Source: Amaranthus tricolor
Taxonomy: Eukaryota; Streptophyta; Magnoliopsida; Caryophyllales; Amaranthaceae
Assembly (NCBI RefSeq): GCF_026212465.1
Contig: NC_080047.1
Coordinates: forward strand, 34,731,057 to 34,795,056
DNA: 64,000 nucleotides
Direction of reading: 5' to 3'
Shown here: in pieces, positions 12,638-21,974 of the stretch
How the letters are laid out: every line of letters starts with the position of its first letter
Position numbering within the stretch: the stretch's first letter is position 1
Notes under the pieces: generated by a model
What the model saw: the letters and a program-made list of their open reading frames with translations, nothing else
Database searches by the model: none
What the model was told of the DNA's origin: nothing
Program-made: the position numbers and the translations under genes

Positions 12638-15082
12638 GTCATAGGGTCTCCAATGCCTAACTTGCATAGAGTTTCTTCAAATGCTTCAACTGTAACAGCT
12701 TTTGTGAGGATATCTGCAAGTTGATCTTTGGATCGAACCAGAGGTAGGCTGATGATCTGATTTTCAAGTTTCTCTTTGATAAAGTGTCGATCGACCTCAA
12801 CATGTTTGGTTCGATCATGTTGTACTGGATTATTTGAGATGCTGACAGATGCCTGGTTATCACAAATCAATCTGCATGCTCCTTTAGGTGGAAAGCCTAG
12901 TTCGCATAGGAGTTTTCTGAGCCACAGGATTTCCGTTACTCCTTTAGCTATCCCTCTGAACTCTGCTTCAGCACTTGATAGAGCCACTACATTTTGTTTC
13001 TTGCTTCTCCATGTAACCAAGTTTCCTCCTACCAGAGTGAAGTAACCAGATGTAGACTTTCTGCTATCTTTGTCTCCTGCCCAGTCTGCATCAGTGTAAG
13101 CCATGAGATCTAGGTTACCATTATTCCCAAACAATACTCCTCTATTACTTGTTCCTTTCAGATATCGGAGAATTCTCATTATAGCTTCCATGTGTTGGAC
13201 TTGTGGACAATGCATGAATCTACTTACGACGCCTACCGCATATGAGATGTCAGGGCGAGTGTGAGCGAGATATATGAGTTTTCCCACAAGTTTCTGATAC
13301 TGTTCTTTTTCTGCCATTTCTCCTCCCAGTTCAGTTTGTAACCCATGATTGACTGTTATTGGAGTTTCTGCTGGCTTGCAGTCAATCATTCCAGGTTCTG
13401 CCAGAAGATCAAGAATATATTTTTTTTGGTTAATGAAGATCCCTTTCTTTGATCTCAAGACTTCAATTCCCAAAAAATATTTTAGGTTTCCCAGATCCTT
13501 CATTTCAAATTCCAAGAACAACCTCCCTTTTAGATTTTTAATCTCCTGTTCATCGTTCCCTGTGATAACCATATCATCTACATATATTATGAGACAAGTG
13601 ATCTGATTTCCTCTTCTTTTGAGAAACAAGGTGTGATCTGAATTACTCTGCTTGTACCCGAACTTTTTCATTGCAGCCGTGAACCTCCCAAACCAAGCTC
13701 TAGGTGACTGTTTTAGACCATATAAAGCTTTCCTAAGTTTGCACCCCTCATTTTCTCCAAAATCATCTGTAAACCCTGGAGGAGCCCTCATATAAACTTC
13801 TTCCTCAATCTCTCCATGAAGAAAAGCATTCTTTACATCAAACTGGTACAAAGGCCATTCTCTGTTAGCAGCTATAGACAACAAGACCCTGATAGTGTCA
13901 ATCTTCGCAACCGGAGAGAAGGTTTCAGAATAGTCTATCCCGTATGTTTGAGTATATCCTTTCGCAACAAGACGAGCTTTGTATCTTTCAATTTTCCCAT
14001 CAGCATGATACTTAATGGAAAACACCCATTTACAGCCCACAGTGTTCTTCCCTCTAGGCAAAACACATTTTTCCCTAGTATTATTTTTATTAAGTGCTGT
14101 GATTTCATCCTCCATGGCTTTTCGCCATTTTGGATCTTGGAAAGCTTCATCAACGTTTCGGGGAATTGTATTGTAGTAGAGGGAAGCTTTAAAGGCAACG
14201 GCAGATTCTGACAAAATTCCATCTTCACTTTGACTTACTGGATATCGGGAGCGGTGTGCCTCATACTCAGGATCATATCTTTTGGGAGGAACTCCCCTGG
14301 TTCTCCTGGGAGGAAGTTCATATCTGCAATTCTCACTGGAGGAAGGCACACTAGAGGAAGGTATATTGTCATTAGTAACAATAGGACGATCACAGATTGG
14401 TGGATCAGAATTTACCTCTATCTCGGGAGAATCTCGGGACGGCTCAGACAGGACAGGAGTGATAGGAGGAGAAGATGGTACTATTGTGTCAGTGGAGACA
14501 TCGGTGGGATTACCTACTTCCTCTTTATAGTCTATAGCAAAAGGACGTATTAACCAGCTTAGGTCTTCACCCTTAGTCTCCCCCTGAAGACTAAACTGGG
14601 AATAGTAATAGGAGTCTTCAAAGAAGTCACAATCAAGGGTAGTATACATTTTGTTATGGATGGGGTCAAAACATCGATATCCCTTTTGGTGTAGCCCCGT
14701 ACCCAAGGAAAACACATTTGATTGCTCGTGGTTCGAGTTTGTGTCGAGTATGAGTAGTTAAGTGCACATACACAACACATCCAAAAATGCGAGGAGGAAG
14801 GGAATGAGAAGGAGGAATGGTAGTATGGGATCGAAGGGTTTCAAGGGGAGTTTTGAACTTGAGGGTTTTGGTAGGGAGACGATTGGTGATGTAAGCGGCA
14901 GTGGAGATAGCTTCGGGCCAAACATGTGCAGGGGTTTTGGCCTCGAACATTAAGGCTCGGGAAATTTCAAGAAGGGTACGGTTCTTCCATTCCGCAACTC
15001 CGTTTTGTTGTGGAGTGTACGGGCAGGAAGATTGGTGGATAAGCCCATGTGTGGAAAAAAAGTCCTGAAATTTTTGGTTCAT
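12634..15082 (-). pseudogene. Copia pol, integrase C-terminus, RT and RNase H
   Basis: Two minus-strand frames cover this part. Frame 15082-14666 holds the integrase end (PYTPQQNGVAE, with the catalytic Glu in its usual context, and the CVFLGYG motif of the C-terminus). Frame 14715-12634 (693 codons) holds the RT, with FDVKNAFLHGEI, QSPRAW and the intact catalytic LIIYVDDM, followed by RNase H (AYTDADWAGD and LSSAEAEF). The two frames are offset by one base, and the shift falls inside the shared CVFLGYG-to-PKGY region near 14690. The RT and RNase H motifs themselves are complete. A ribosome would stop before reaching them because of this frameshift and the upstream nonsense codons. Confidence 0.9.
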
Positions 15083-16222
15083 GTACTCCCTCCCATTATC
15101 TGACCGAAGAATCTTTGGCTGTGTTTAGAATTGAGTTTGAAGCATATTATAAAATTTGACAAAGGTATCAAAAACTTCAGTTTTATGTTTAAGAAAATAA
15201 ACCCAACACATACGAGTGCAATCATCCACAAACGTAATAAAATAAGACAAACCATGAGTATGAAAAGTAGGAGCTGGGCCCCAAACATCAGAATGAATCA
15301 AATCAAAAGGTTTACTACTACGAGACATACTGGGAAAATACGACTGTTTGTGACTTTTAGCTAGCACACAGGCTTCACAGTTCAAAGTTTGATTAGAATT
15401 ATTAAACAATGGAAAAAGACGTTTTAAGTACCCTAGTGAGGGATGACCTAGACGCCTATGCCACATCCACATTTGCTGTTCATTCGACCCATGAGTAAGC
15501 AAAGTATGACCCTTGTGAGTCTCCTCGTCCACATAATACAAGCCTCCTCGCTCAGTGCCACGCCCAAGGATCTTCCCTGTCCGAGCGTCCTGCACAATAC
15601 AAGCAGTAGATGTCATAAGAACAGTACAATCAAGTTCTTTTGTTAATTGACTAATCGATAATAATTTATGAGATAAACTCGGAATTAGGAGACAATTCTT
15701 TAAATGTAAGGATGATGAAACATGAACCGGGCCGGCATGATGGACTTCTACTCTCTCCCCATTAGCAGTTTGTATATGAGTTCGGGTTTTGTCCCCAATA
15801 GATACAAGATCGTGAGGATCAAATGTCATTGTGTCTGTTGCCCCGCAATCGAATATCCATTGTGATGATGGGGGGTTACAAAGGAGCCCAAAACCGGTTG
15901 GGCTTGGGAAATTGGGCTGAGTCTTTTCGTGGGTGGGTATTTTTAGGGTTTGGTGAGTATAAATACTCACTTTTGGTAAGTGTTGAAACCCTCCCTCCCA
16001 TGTTTCTCTCTCTTCCGTCCCGGTTACTGTTTCTCTTTCTTCCGTTTTTCTTCCTGTTTTCTCCATTGTTGTTTCCCCTGTGTTACCTTCCATGGCTTTT
16101 TCTCCCTTAGGGTAGTGGGTAGTGTCAGGCGCCGTGGTGGTGGAGACGCCAGTAGTTGCGTGTGCCTTGCCGCCGGTTCGTGGTTGAGCCTTGGTGGCGG
16201 CCTTCCTCTGCTTGTGTTCGTC
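15083..16222 (-). pseudogene. Copia protease and integrase, with in-frame stops
   Basis: The minus-strand frame 16093-15125 (322 codons) starts in the gag-protease linker. It contains the protease active site FDCGATDT near residue 82, the GAG-pre-integrase histidine/cysteine region (WHRRLGHP and CEACVLAK) and the first integrase Asp (HSDVWGP). It is in the same frame as gag, from which one TAG at about 16220-16222 separates it. A second stop, TAA at 15122-15124, separates it from the integrase remainder, whose frame is also the same. Both are single-codon nonsense changes in an otherwise continuous gag-pol frame. Confidence 0.88.
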
Positions 16223-17167
16223 CTACCACTCCGGAAAGCCTATAAGTTTAAAGCAACCCTCCTTTGTGTGTCTTGTTCCACCACAGTGACTGCATTTGAG
16301 GTGAGATTTGTCTTCTTCCTGCCGGTATGACGGTCTACCAGACCGGTTTCTTGCCACTAGCCCACTACCTATTTCTGAGGGACCCGGTCCCAGTGATGAA
16401 GCATGGGTCATGATCCCACGTCTGTTGATTTCTCTCCGGATGGCGGCGTAGGCTGCTTCCACGCTTGGTAGTGGATCTTGATTGAGTAAATCTCTCCTTT
16501 CTTTGTCGAATGTATCGTTAACTCCGGCCAGGAATTGAAATAACCTTTGTTTTTGTATAAAGGTATTGAATATGGTTATGTCTTCGGCACATTTCATAGG
16601 GTTCGGCATACGACGATCGATTTCTTTCCATAAAGTGTCTAGACAGCCATAATATTCTTCTATGGACCCTTGATTCTGTTTAATTGAACTTGCTTTTGAA
16701 CTTAGATCGAAGATCTGAAGTTCGTCATGACCACTAGCCAAAAGAATTGTAATCCCATTCCATAAGTCATACGCTGTTGTGTAATCAAGAAATTGGTTTA
16801 TGAGTTCTGATTCGATGTTTGATATGATCCAGGACAAAACCATTGAGTCCTGTTGTTTCCATTTCAGGTAATTTTCATCAGTTGATGAAGGAGGGGTGTC
16901 GATGATGTGTTTGAGACGCCCTCTTCCTTCGAGTGCAATTTTCATTAAACGGCACCATTTAGAGTAATTCTGGTAATTCAATTTTTCAGTGACCCTCAGA
17001 TCTGAGGTTGATTGTTCACTGGCTGTATTGAGTTTTTGCAATTTTTGAAACAGTTGGAACATTTGTTCCAATTGTTCCATGTTCATCAATTGCTGGTTTG
17101 CGTCTGACTTCGATTCCGATTCAGACATATTTGGGATTGTGTTTTGTAGGTAAATGATGATAGCCAA
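16223..17167 (-). CDS. Copia gag polyprotein segment
   Basis: A 314-codon minus-strand frame with the plant copia gag (UBN2/retrotran_gag) core: NYQNYSKW, YDLWNGI and SIEEYYGCLDTLW. A CCHC zinc knuckle, CSHCGGTRHTKEGC, lies near the end. The frame begins 45 bases inside the 5' LTR-proximal leader, and a second Met (MSESESKSD, about residue 14) is an equally good start. It ends at GFPEW followed by TAG. In related elements a second Trp commonly occupies this place, so a TGG to TAG change is likely. Gag forms the virus-like particle. This segment alone could still be translated. Confidence 0.8.
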   Translation of the reverse strand: MAIIIYLQNTIPNMSESESKSDANQQLMNMEQLEQMFQLFQKLQKLNTASEQSTSDLRVTEKLNYQNYSKWCRLMKIALEGRGRLKHIIDTPPSSTDENYLKWKQQDSMVLSWIISNIESELINQFLDYTTAYDLWNGITILLASGHDELQIFDLSSKASSIKQNQGSIEEYYGCLDTLWKEIDRRMPNPMKCAEDITIFNTFIQKQRLFQFLAGVNDTFDKERRDLLNQDPLPSVEAAYAAIRREINRRGIMTHASSLGPGPSEIGSGLVARNRSGRPSYRQEEDKSHLKCSHCGGTRHTKEGCFKLIGFPEW

Positions 17168-17198
17168 CAGTGTCGCCGGTCCCCGGAAAACACCTTAT

Positions 17199-17211
17199 GG
17201 CTCTAATACCA
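17199..17211 (-). promoter_or_regulatory. Copia primer-binding site (initiator tRNA-Met)
   Basis: Directly inside the 5' LTR the minus strand reads TGGTATTAGAGCC. This differs by one base from the standard plant initiator-Met primer site, TGGTATCAGAGCC. Confidence 0.9.
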
Positions 17212-17418
17212 TGATAAAAGTAGATAATTTAGAATTCTGATTAGGGTTTTTTACTGTGTTTTTCATATCATTAATCAATGAATAGGTCCCCTATATATAC
17301 ATGATTAATTGCTAAGTTAATTATGGAAGAACAGTAAATATGGCTAACAATCAGCCTAGAATAATCTGTTGCCTAGAATAAGAGATTTCCTAAATATTTA
17401 CATATTCAGTTTCCTACG
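17212..17418 (-). repeat. Copia 5' LTR (right)
   Basis: 207 bp, identical to the left LTR except base 17418, which is G instead of A. The 5' tip on the coding strand therefore reads CG instead of the conserved TG. The GTTCG duplication follows at once. Confidence 0.95.
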
Positions 17419-17423
17419 GTTCG

Positions 17424-18010
17424 CTACAGTAAATATTTTGCTCATCACCCGTTGGGTTCTTGATTGCTTGTCAGACCATGTAAAGAAACGGCCACTAAAT
17501 TTCATGTCGTGGAGACCACACTTCATCATGCATCCTCTGAGTGGTTGAATCTCATTGTTCGTAACTCGATGCCCTAGCCTTTCATCAAAGTCAGCAATGC
17601 AGTTGAAATCTCTTAGCACCACCCAAGGGTTAGTAATTGTTGCAGCAATGCCCTCAAGACAGTTAAACAAGTCGATTCTTTCATGTCTACTAGAAGCACC
17701 ATACACAAATGAGCACAAGAACATCTTCCCAACTACCGACTGGACTTCAATATGCATAACTTGTGAGGTACAGACTAGCACACTAACAGACAGTTGCTCC
17801 CCTCTCCAACCTAGGACTATTCTCCCATTTGCCATGTTATGGGTGAAGCACCAATTGTGACAAATAGTTTGATAAAGAGGACTGAGCTTATTCCTCTTTA
17901 CCTTGGTTTCATGGAGTCCAAACAAAGCAATGTTATTAACAATCAGGAAACGAGCCACCTCCAACTACTTGTTGCGTTTATTTAGATCCTTGATATTTCA
18001 AGCTACAATG
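17424..18010 (-). pseudogene. LINE ORF2, endonuclease part (broken)
   Basis: A minus-strand frame (17964-17398) matches the endonuclease/exonuclease/phosphatase domain that nicks the target in L1-type LINEs. It shows LHETK (metal-binding Glu), FVYGASSRHERIDLF, WVVLRDFNC where the family has GDFN (Gly replaced by Arg), and GRFFTWSDKQ. In-frame stops lie upstream (near 17967 and 17990) in what should be the N-terminus. The frame runs to the copia target site and continues in phase at 12409 when one copy of the 5-bp duplication is counted, which shows that the two LINE halves were one ORF. Confidence 0.85.
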
Positions 18011-18168
18011 TTATTCATTACCCTGGATGGGATCAGCTCTCAGAGCTGTATTATTTGAGTTAGAAGTGCCTTTTTCCTCCTGTAAGTCTTCAGCAACATC
18101 CTCAAGAATGTTGAGCTCATTTTTGTATAGGTAGTATATCAGTAAGCCCACTAGGTGGTTGTGTCGGC

Positions 18169-19240
18169 TTATGAATAGGTATACACCTTCCTAGTTTTTT
18201 GCTGGACCACCTGAAATCCCTCATCATCAACTGCAGGCTTAGGCTTGGGTCTGGTCTGTGTGAGTTCAGGTTTCCCCTTCCTGTAGTTCATATCTATGTG
18301 GCCCATTTGCTGACACTTGTTGCACCAAATCGGCTGCCAATCATACTCCACCTTCTGGGTAATGAGTTCATTATGTTCATTTTCATAGCAAACTTCCTCA
18401 TGGAATCCCTTAGACACATTGATGTACACTAGGACCCGAGCATACATCATCATTTGATCCTTGTTACCAGTGGCTCCATCAACCTTCATGAAAGTCCCTA
18501 ACATGCTAGCAATCTTAGTTAAGCTCTTTTCCCCCCAATACATGACATCCAAACCCGAAAATCGTACCCAAATAGGTATACTAGATAAGGAGTCCTTAGA
18601 GTACGACATAGAGGGTCTCCAAGGTTTCACCACAAATGGTTTCCTGTCAAACATAATTCCACTCATGCCACAAGCTTTGATTCGGTCCTGTTGGGACTTG
18701 AATCGAACTAAAAAGACACCTTTCTCTACCATTCCAACCTTATCAATGGATAAGTCCTTCCATATACGGCGTGTAAATCCTTCAATCACATGTAGGGGCG
18801 TTGGAACCAAGACCATAACAAACAACACCCGATTCCCAGTAGTTTACCTCATATATAATGTCCTCCATGGTAATTTTGACAGGTTTAGGGAGTGGGAGGT
18901 TACCTGGGGTTCGAACCTGGGGCGAAGCCGTAGGTTCTGTTGAGTTCTTCGACTTCCCTTCGCCTGGTAGAGGAGCAAACTGTGGGCATTCAATATTGGT
19001 TTCCCCCTCCATGTCTGCCACCTGATGCGCAACCTTTACCCAGCTGGATCTAGCCTTGATGTGTGTATTCATAGCATTAGGGTTCAGGCAGGTCTCTTTC
19101 CCCAAGTCCCCACGCTCTTGAAAACTTGTATACTTTGAATGTGAGGACACAGAGCTTGAAGCCGACTTCCTCGACAACGAAGGTGAATGTAGCTGCACTT
19201 TTCGCGGCCTTCCCCTTCCTCTTGTTCGTCCTCTTCCCAT
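18169..19240 (-). pseudogene. LINE ORF1 (DUF4283 plus zinc knuckle), frameshifted
   Basis: The ORF starts at 19240 with a strongly basic N-terminus (MGRGRTRGRGRPRK). After a one-base frame change near 18800 it continues as a DUF4283-type domain (WKDLSIDKVGMVEKGVFLVRF, VKPWRPSM, IPIWVRFSGL) and a zinc knuckle, CNKCQQMGH. The last knuckle cysteine is replaced by Tyr (NYRK). ORF1 proteins of plant LINEs bind element RNA. The C-terminal tail is Lys/Pro-rich. The product is broken by the frameshift. Confidence 0.85.
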
Positions 19241-19296
19241 GGGAGAGCTAAGTATAGCGCGAGAAATCGCTCTGAAAATCGCCTAGAGGAGAGATT

Positions 19297-19297
19297 C

Positions 19298-19332
<35 letters not shown>

Positions 19333-19361
19333 TCTTATTATTACTATTGTAATACTACTAC

Positions 19362-19392
<31 letters not shown>

Positions 19393-19421
19393 TCTTATTA
19401 TTACTATTGTAATACTACTAC

Positions 19422-19462
<41 letters not shown>

Positions 19463-19490
19463 GTCTTTCATAAATAATAATAATAATATT
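19297..19490. repeat. (AAT)n array with a perfect 60-bp tandem duplication
   Basis: An AAT triplet array interrupted by ATTCTTATTATTACTATTG and AATACTACTACT. The 60 bases at 19321-19380 are repeated exactly at 19381-19440. The array abuts the 5' end of the LINE. Confidence 0.9.
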
Positions 19491-19497
19491 AAGTAAT

Positions 19498-19615
19498 ATC
19501 TAATTTGATACGGTCTGATCTGATCTGATATGGTCTGATCTAGTTTGATTTGGTCTGAACAAATCTGATCAGATTTGTTCAGATCTAGTCTGACTTGATC
19601 TGATCTGATTTCAAT
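19498..19615. repeat. TCTGATC minisatellite (right flank of LINE)
   Basis: Variants of TCTGATCTGATATGG and TCTGATCTAGTTTGAT. Same family and orientation as the minisatellite at 9765-9886. Confidence 0.75.
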
Positions 19616-19619
19616 AAGA

Positions 19620-20500
19620 ATAAGAAATAAGTTTAAAAAATAAATTGATATGAACATGTTCTAATTACCTACGTTTTTTTAAAAATTATATTTTTAATAT
19701 GTCATGCATAGCACGAGTAAGTAACCATCATAGGAATCAAATTAGAAGAATGTAGGTAATTTATTGAATTACTATATCCATATGGGTTCGATGGAGGAAC
19801 TAGTGGACTTCCAAATACTGAATTCGTTACTTCACCAAATTTCAAATTCTGAAATATTTATTAAACTTAAATTTAAGAAAATAAATATTTTAAAAGTAAA
19901 TTATTAGTCTAAATTAAATTTGTTGTTCCCACAAGAAATCTTTCTATTTATATTACAAATTTTGAACAAAAATAATCTTGTTCAACTTCATTTTAATATT
20001 TTAATGATGTTTTTGGTCCCTTCATATCTTTTACTAACTTTATTTTAACATTTTTATATCTATTATAGTCCTTATATGTTTCTAACTAATTTTTTTATTA
20101 CTTGTGGTCCTCAAATATTTTTCACTTAATTTCTTTTAATATTTTTATAATATTTATGGTCTCCACTTTTCTTCCATCAAATTTATTATTTAATAAAATA
20201 ATATATTTATTATCTAAAAGATTTTATTTCCTTGTGCGAATTTCATTAAGGAAGAGTGATTTTTATTAATATACTAAATGTATTGTTAGTTTGAAACTAA
20301 ATGTATTGTTAGTTTGAAACTAAATGAAGTAAGCAATTTTTTTGTTTTATTGTTGTTTATTAAAAATCATAGATTTATAGATTGTGGGAAAATAATTAAG
20401 AAACTTAATTGTCTGTCTAGATGCAATCATAGACAAATCAAAGCTCTAAATATTCAACCGTCCAAAATAAGAGTAAATAAATAAAGAAACTTATTAAATT
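19620..20500. other. Intergenic, no gene seen
   Basis: AT-rich with short local duplications (for example a TTAGTTTGAAACTAAATG phrase repeated near 20283 and 20305). No coding signature. Confidence 0.45.
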
Positions 20501-20504
20501 GTGG

Positions 20505-21141
20505 AAAAATTATAAAAAACTGCCTAATCTATAGGTCTATTTGTAAAAAATTATTTTATGTACTTTTTTTTTGCAAAAAAACTACCTAATGTCATATATT
20601 TTCCTGCAAATGACTACCCCTTAACGGAAAATGTTAATTAACCGTTAAGTTTGAGGGTTTGGCCAATTTGAGAGGTTAAATTGTCTATGTGGCAATATTT
20701 CAATGGTTCTCGTATTTTTAAATTATTAAAAATTAAACACATAAATTAACAAAGTAAAAATAAAAGATAATTAACGTCGTTTTTACCCATCATAATGATA
20801 TTTTTTTCAAAAAACGGACGTCGCAATTACCTTTATGAGATAACTCTTTCGAAAATCCGGTCGAAACAAGTACTTATTCGCCTATTTTCCGATACGTAAA
20901 CCGAAAAGGTATTTAACGTCGTTTTTACTCATCGTAATGATATTTTTTCAAAAAACGGACGTCGTGGTTATCCTAATGGGGTAACTCTTTCGAAATTTCG
21001 GTCGAAACAAGTACTTATTTAAAAACACGATAATCAATATAGGATTATCACATTAGGTAGTTTTTTGAAAAAAAAAAAATAACACATAAAATAGTTTTTC
21101 ATAGATGGATCTATAAATTAGGTAGTTTGTTAAAATTTTTC
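20505..21141 (+). mobile_element. Foldback/TIR element, copy B
   Basis: The left end (about 20505-20600: GAAAAATTATAAAAAACTGC, later AAAAAAACTACCTAATGT) is the inverse of the right end (about 21045-21141: ACATTAGGTAGTTTTTTG, later AATTAGGTAGTTTGTTAAAA). This gives roughly 100-bp imperfect terminal inverted repeats. Between them are two direct copies of a roughly 145-bp unit (from about 20773 and 20918) with CGGACGTCG, ATAACTCTTTCGAAA and GGTCGAAACAAGTACTTATT. No transposase. The same family as copy A at 8785-9505, which lies on the other side of the LINE in opposite orientation. A target duplication was not resolved. Confidence 0.65.
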
Positions 21142-21246
21142 ATTAATTTAAATGTAATCTCATGAATACATATTGAATTGAGAAAATGTATACCTTACAA
21201 ATTAAGTGTAATTTGACGATCTCCAATCTATTATCTAATATTCAAT

Positions 21247-21345
21247 GGGTGATGCTATTTTTCGCCACCCCTTTTCATTTTATCGCCACCCCCTGTAAAA
21301 TTACATTTTTGCCCCTATATTTAAAAAAATTACAAAATTGCCACT
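21247..21345 (+). repeat. MULE left terminal inverted repeat
   Basis: Contains CGCCACCCCTTTTCATTTTA and ATCGCCACCCCCTG, then a stretch (TTTTTGCCCC) with a counterpart in the right end (about 25140-25243). The outermost 15-20 bases are less well conserved between the two ends. Confidence 0.75.
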
Positions 21346-21582
21346 ATACTTAAAATTTAATTAATAAATGTAAATCACGCTTAATAACACTAATAAGAAT
21401 TTAATGCGTAAGATTTGTCTATATATATGGAATTCTGAGATGCGTATGAAATACGAATTCAAACACGGTACTATCTCTCTAAAAACTGGTATTATCTCTG
21501 TAAAAAGTGTTAAAGAAGTGGTAAGTTGGTAACCCGTAATTGGTTAAATATGGCTAACGAAAGCGACTATGAGTCGGATGCG

Positions 21583-21974
21583 GTACGTAAAGTTGTCGTT
21601 GGAAAATTATAAAAAAAAAAAAAGGCGCACAAATCTGGGCGGCTGAACCATGGTTCAGGCGCACATATCACAAATCTGGGCGCCTGAACCATGGTTCAGG
21701 CGCAAAAAACTGGGCGCCTGTGAATTTTTTTTTTTTTTTCGTATTAATTATTTTTAAATTATTATTATTATTATTGTTAGTACTATTTTTTATTTTCCGT
21801 ATTAATTTTTTTTTATTTTCCGTATAAATTTTTATTGTTGATAAATTTAAATTTTTAAGATTTTTTTATTTACGTAATGTTTTTAATTTGTTGTTGTTGT
21901 TGTCATTATTATTATTATTATTATTGTAGTCATTAATGTACTTAATTTATATTATTTATATTTCAAATTTGCAG
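21583..21974 (+). other. MULE intron 1 with palindromes
   Basis: The donor is GCG|GTACGTAAAG and the acceptor TTTGCAG|GAG. The intron holds an A-run, two GC-rich palindromes (21637-21703) and an ATT microsatellite near the acceptor. Confidence 0.7.
21625..21720. repeat. GC-rich palindromes, 5' cluster
   Basis: A perfect 24-bp palindrome occupies 21680-21703, centred on CCATGG and made of GCGCCTGAACCA and its inverse. A near-perfect copy lies at 21637-21662. Both are joined by AAATCTGGGCG. The same core words recur behind the OTU exon. Confidence 0.9.

Larger units (their letters stand above)
12415..17418 (-). mobile_element. Ty1/copia retrotransposon, complete, recent, 5004 bp
   Basis: Two 207-bp LTRs (12415-12621 and 17212-17418) enclose gag-pol on the minus strand. 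The flanking five bases are GTTCG on both sides (12410-12414 and 17419-17423), a perfect target duplication. The LTRs differ only at the last plus-strand base of the right copy, which indicates a very recent insertion. The primer-binding site and polypurine tract are in place. The domain order gag, protease, integrase, RT, RNase H identifies Ty1/copia. The coding region carries two nonsense codons and one frameshift. The element interrupts a LINE ORF2 exactly between its endonuclease and RT parts. Confidence 0.95.
9887..19296 (-). mobile_element. L1-type LINE, decayed, split by a copia insertion
   Basis: On the minus strand the order is ORF1 (19240 to 18169: basic N-terminus, DUF4283-type domain, zinc knuckle), ORF2 endonuclease (about 18010 to 17424), the copia insertion, ORF2 reverse transcriptase (12414 to about 10250), 3' region and an (AAT)n tail. 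Without the copia element the LINE would span about 4.4 kb, which is short for a plant L1. Part of ORF2 after the RT seems deleted, because the sequence passes directly from the block after the CTPKKYGGC motif to the last C-terminal block. Several frameshifts and stops make it non-functional. Microsatellite and TCTGAT minisatellite tracts flank both ends. Confidence 0.85.

Noticed and set aside
13349..14553. Plus-strand frames opposite copia pol
   Set aside because: Shadows of the RT/RNase H coding strand, without their own motifs.
15823..16330. Plus-strand Leu/Phe/Ser-rich frames
   Set aside because: Antisense of the gag-protease linker in the copia element.
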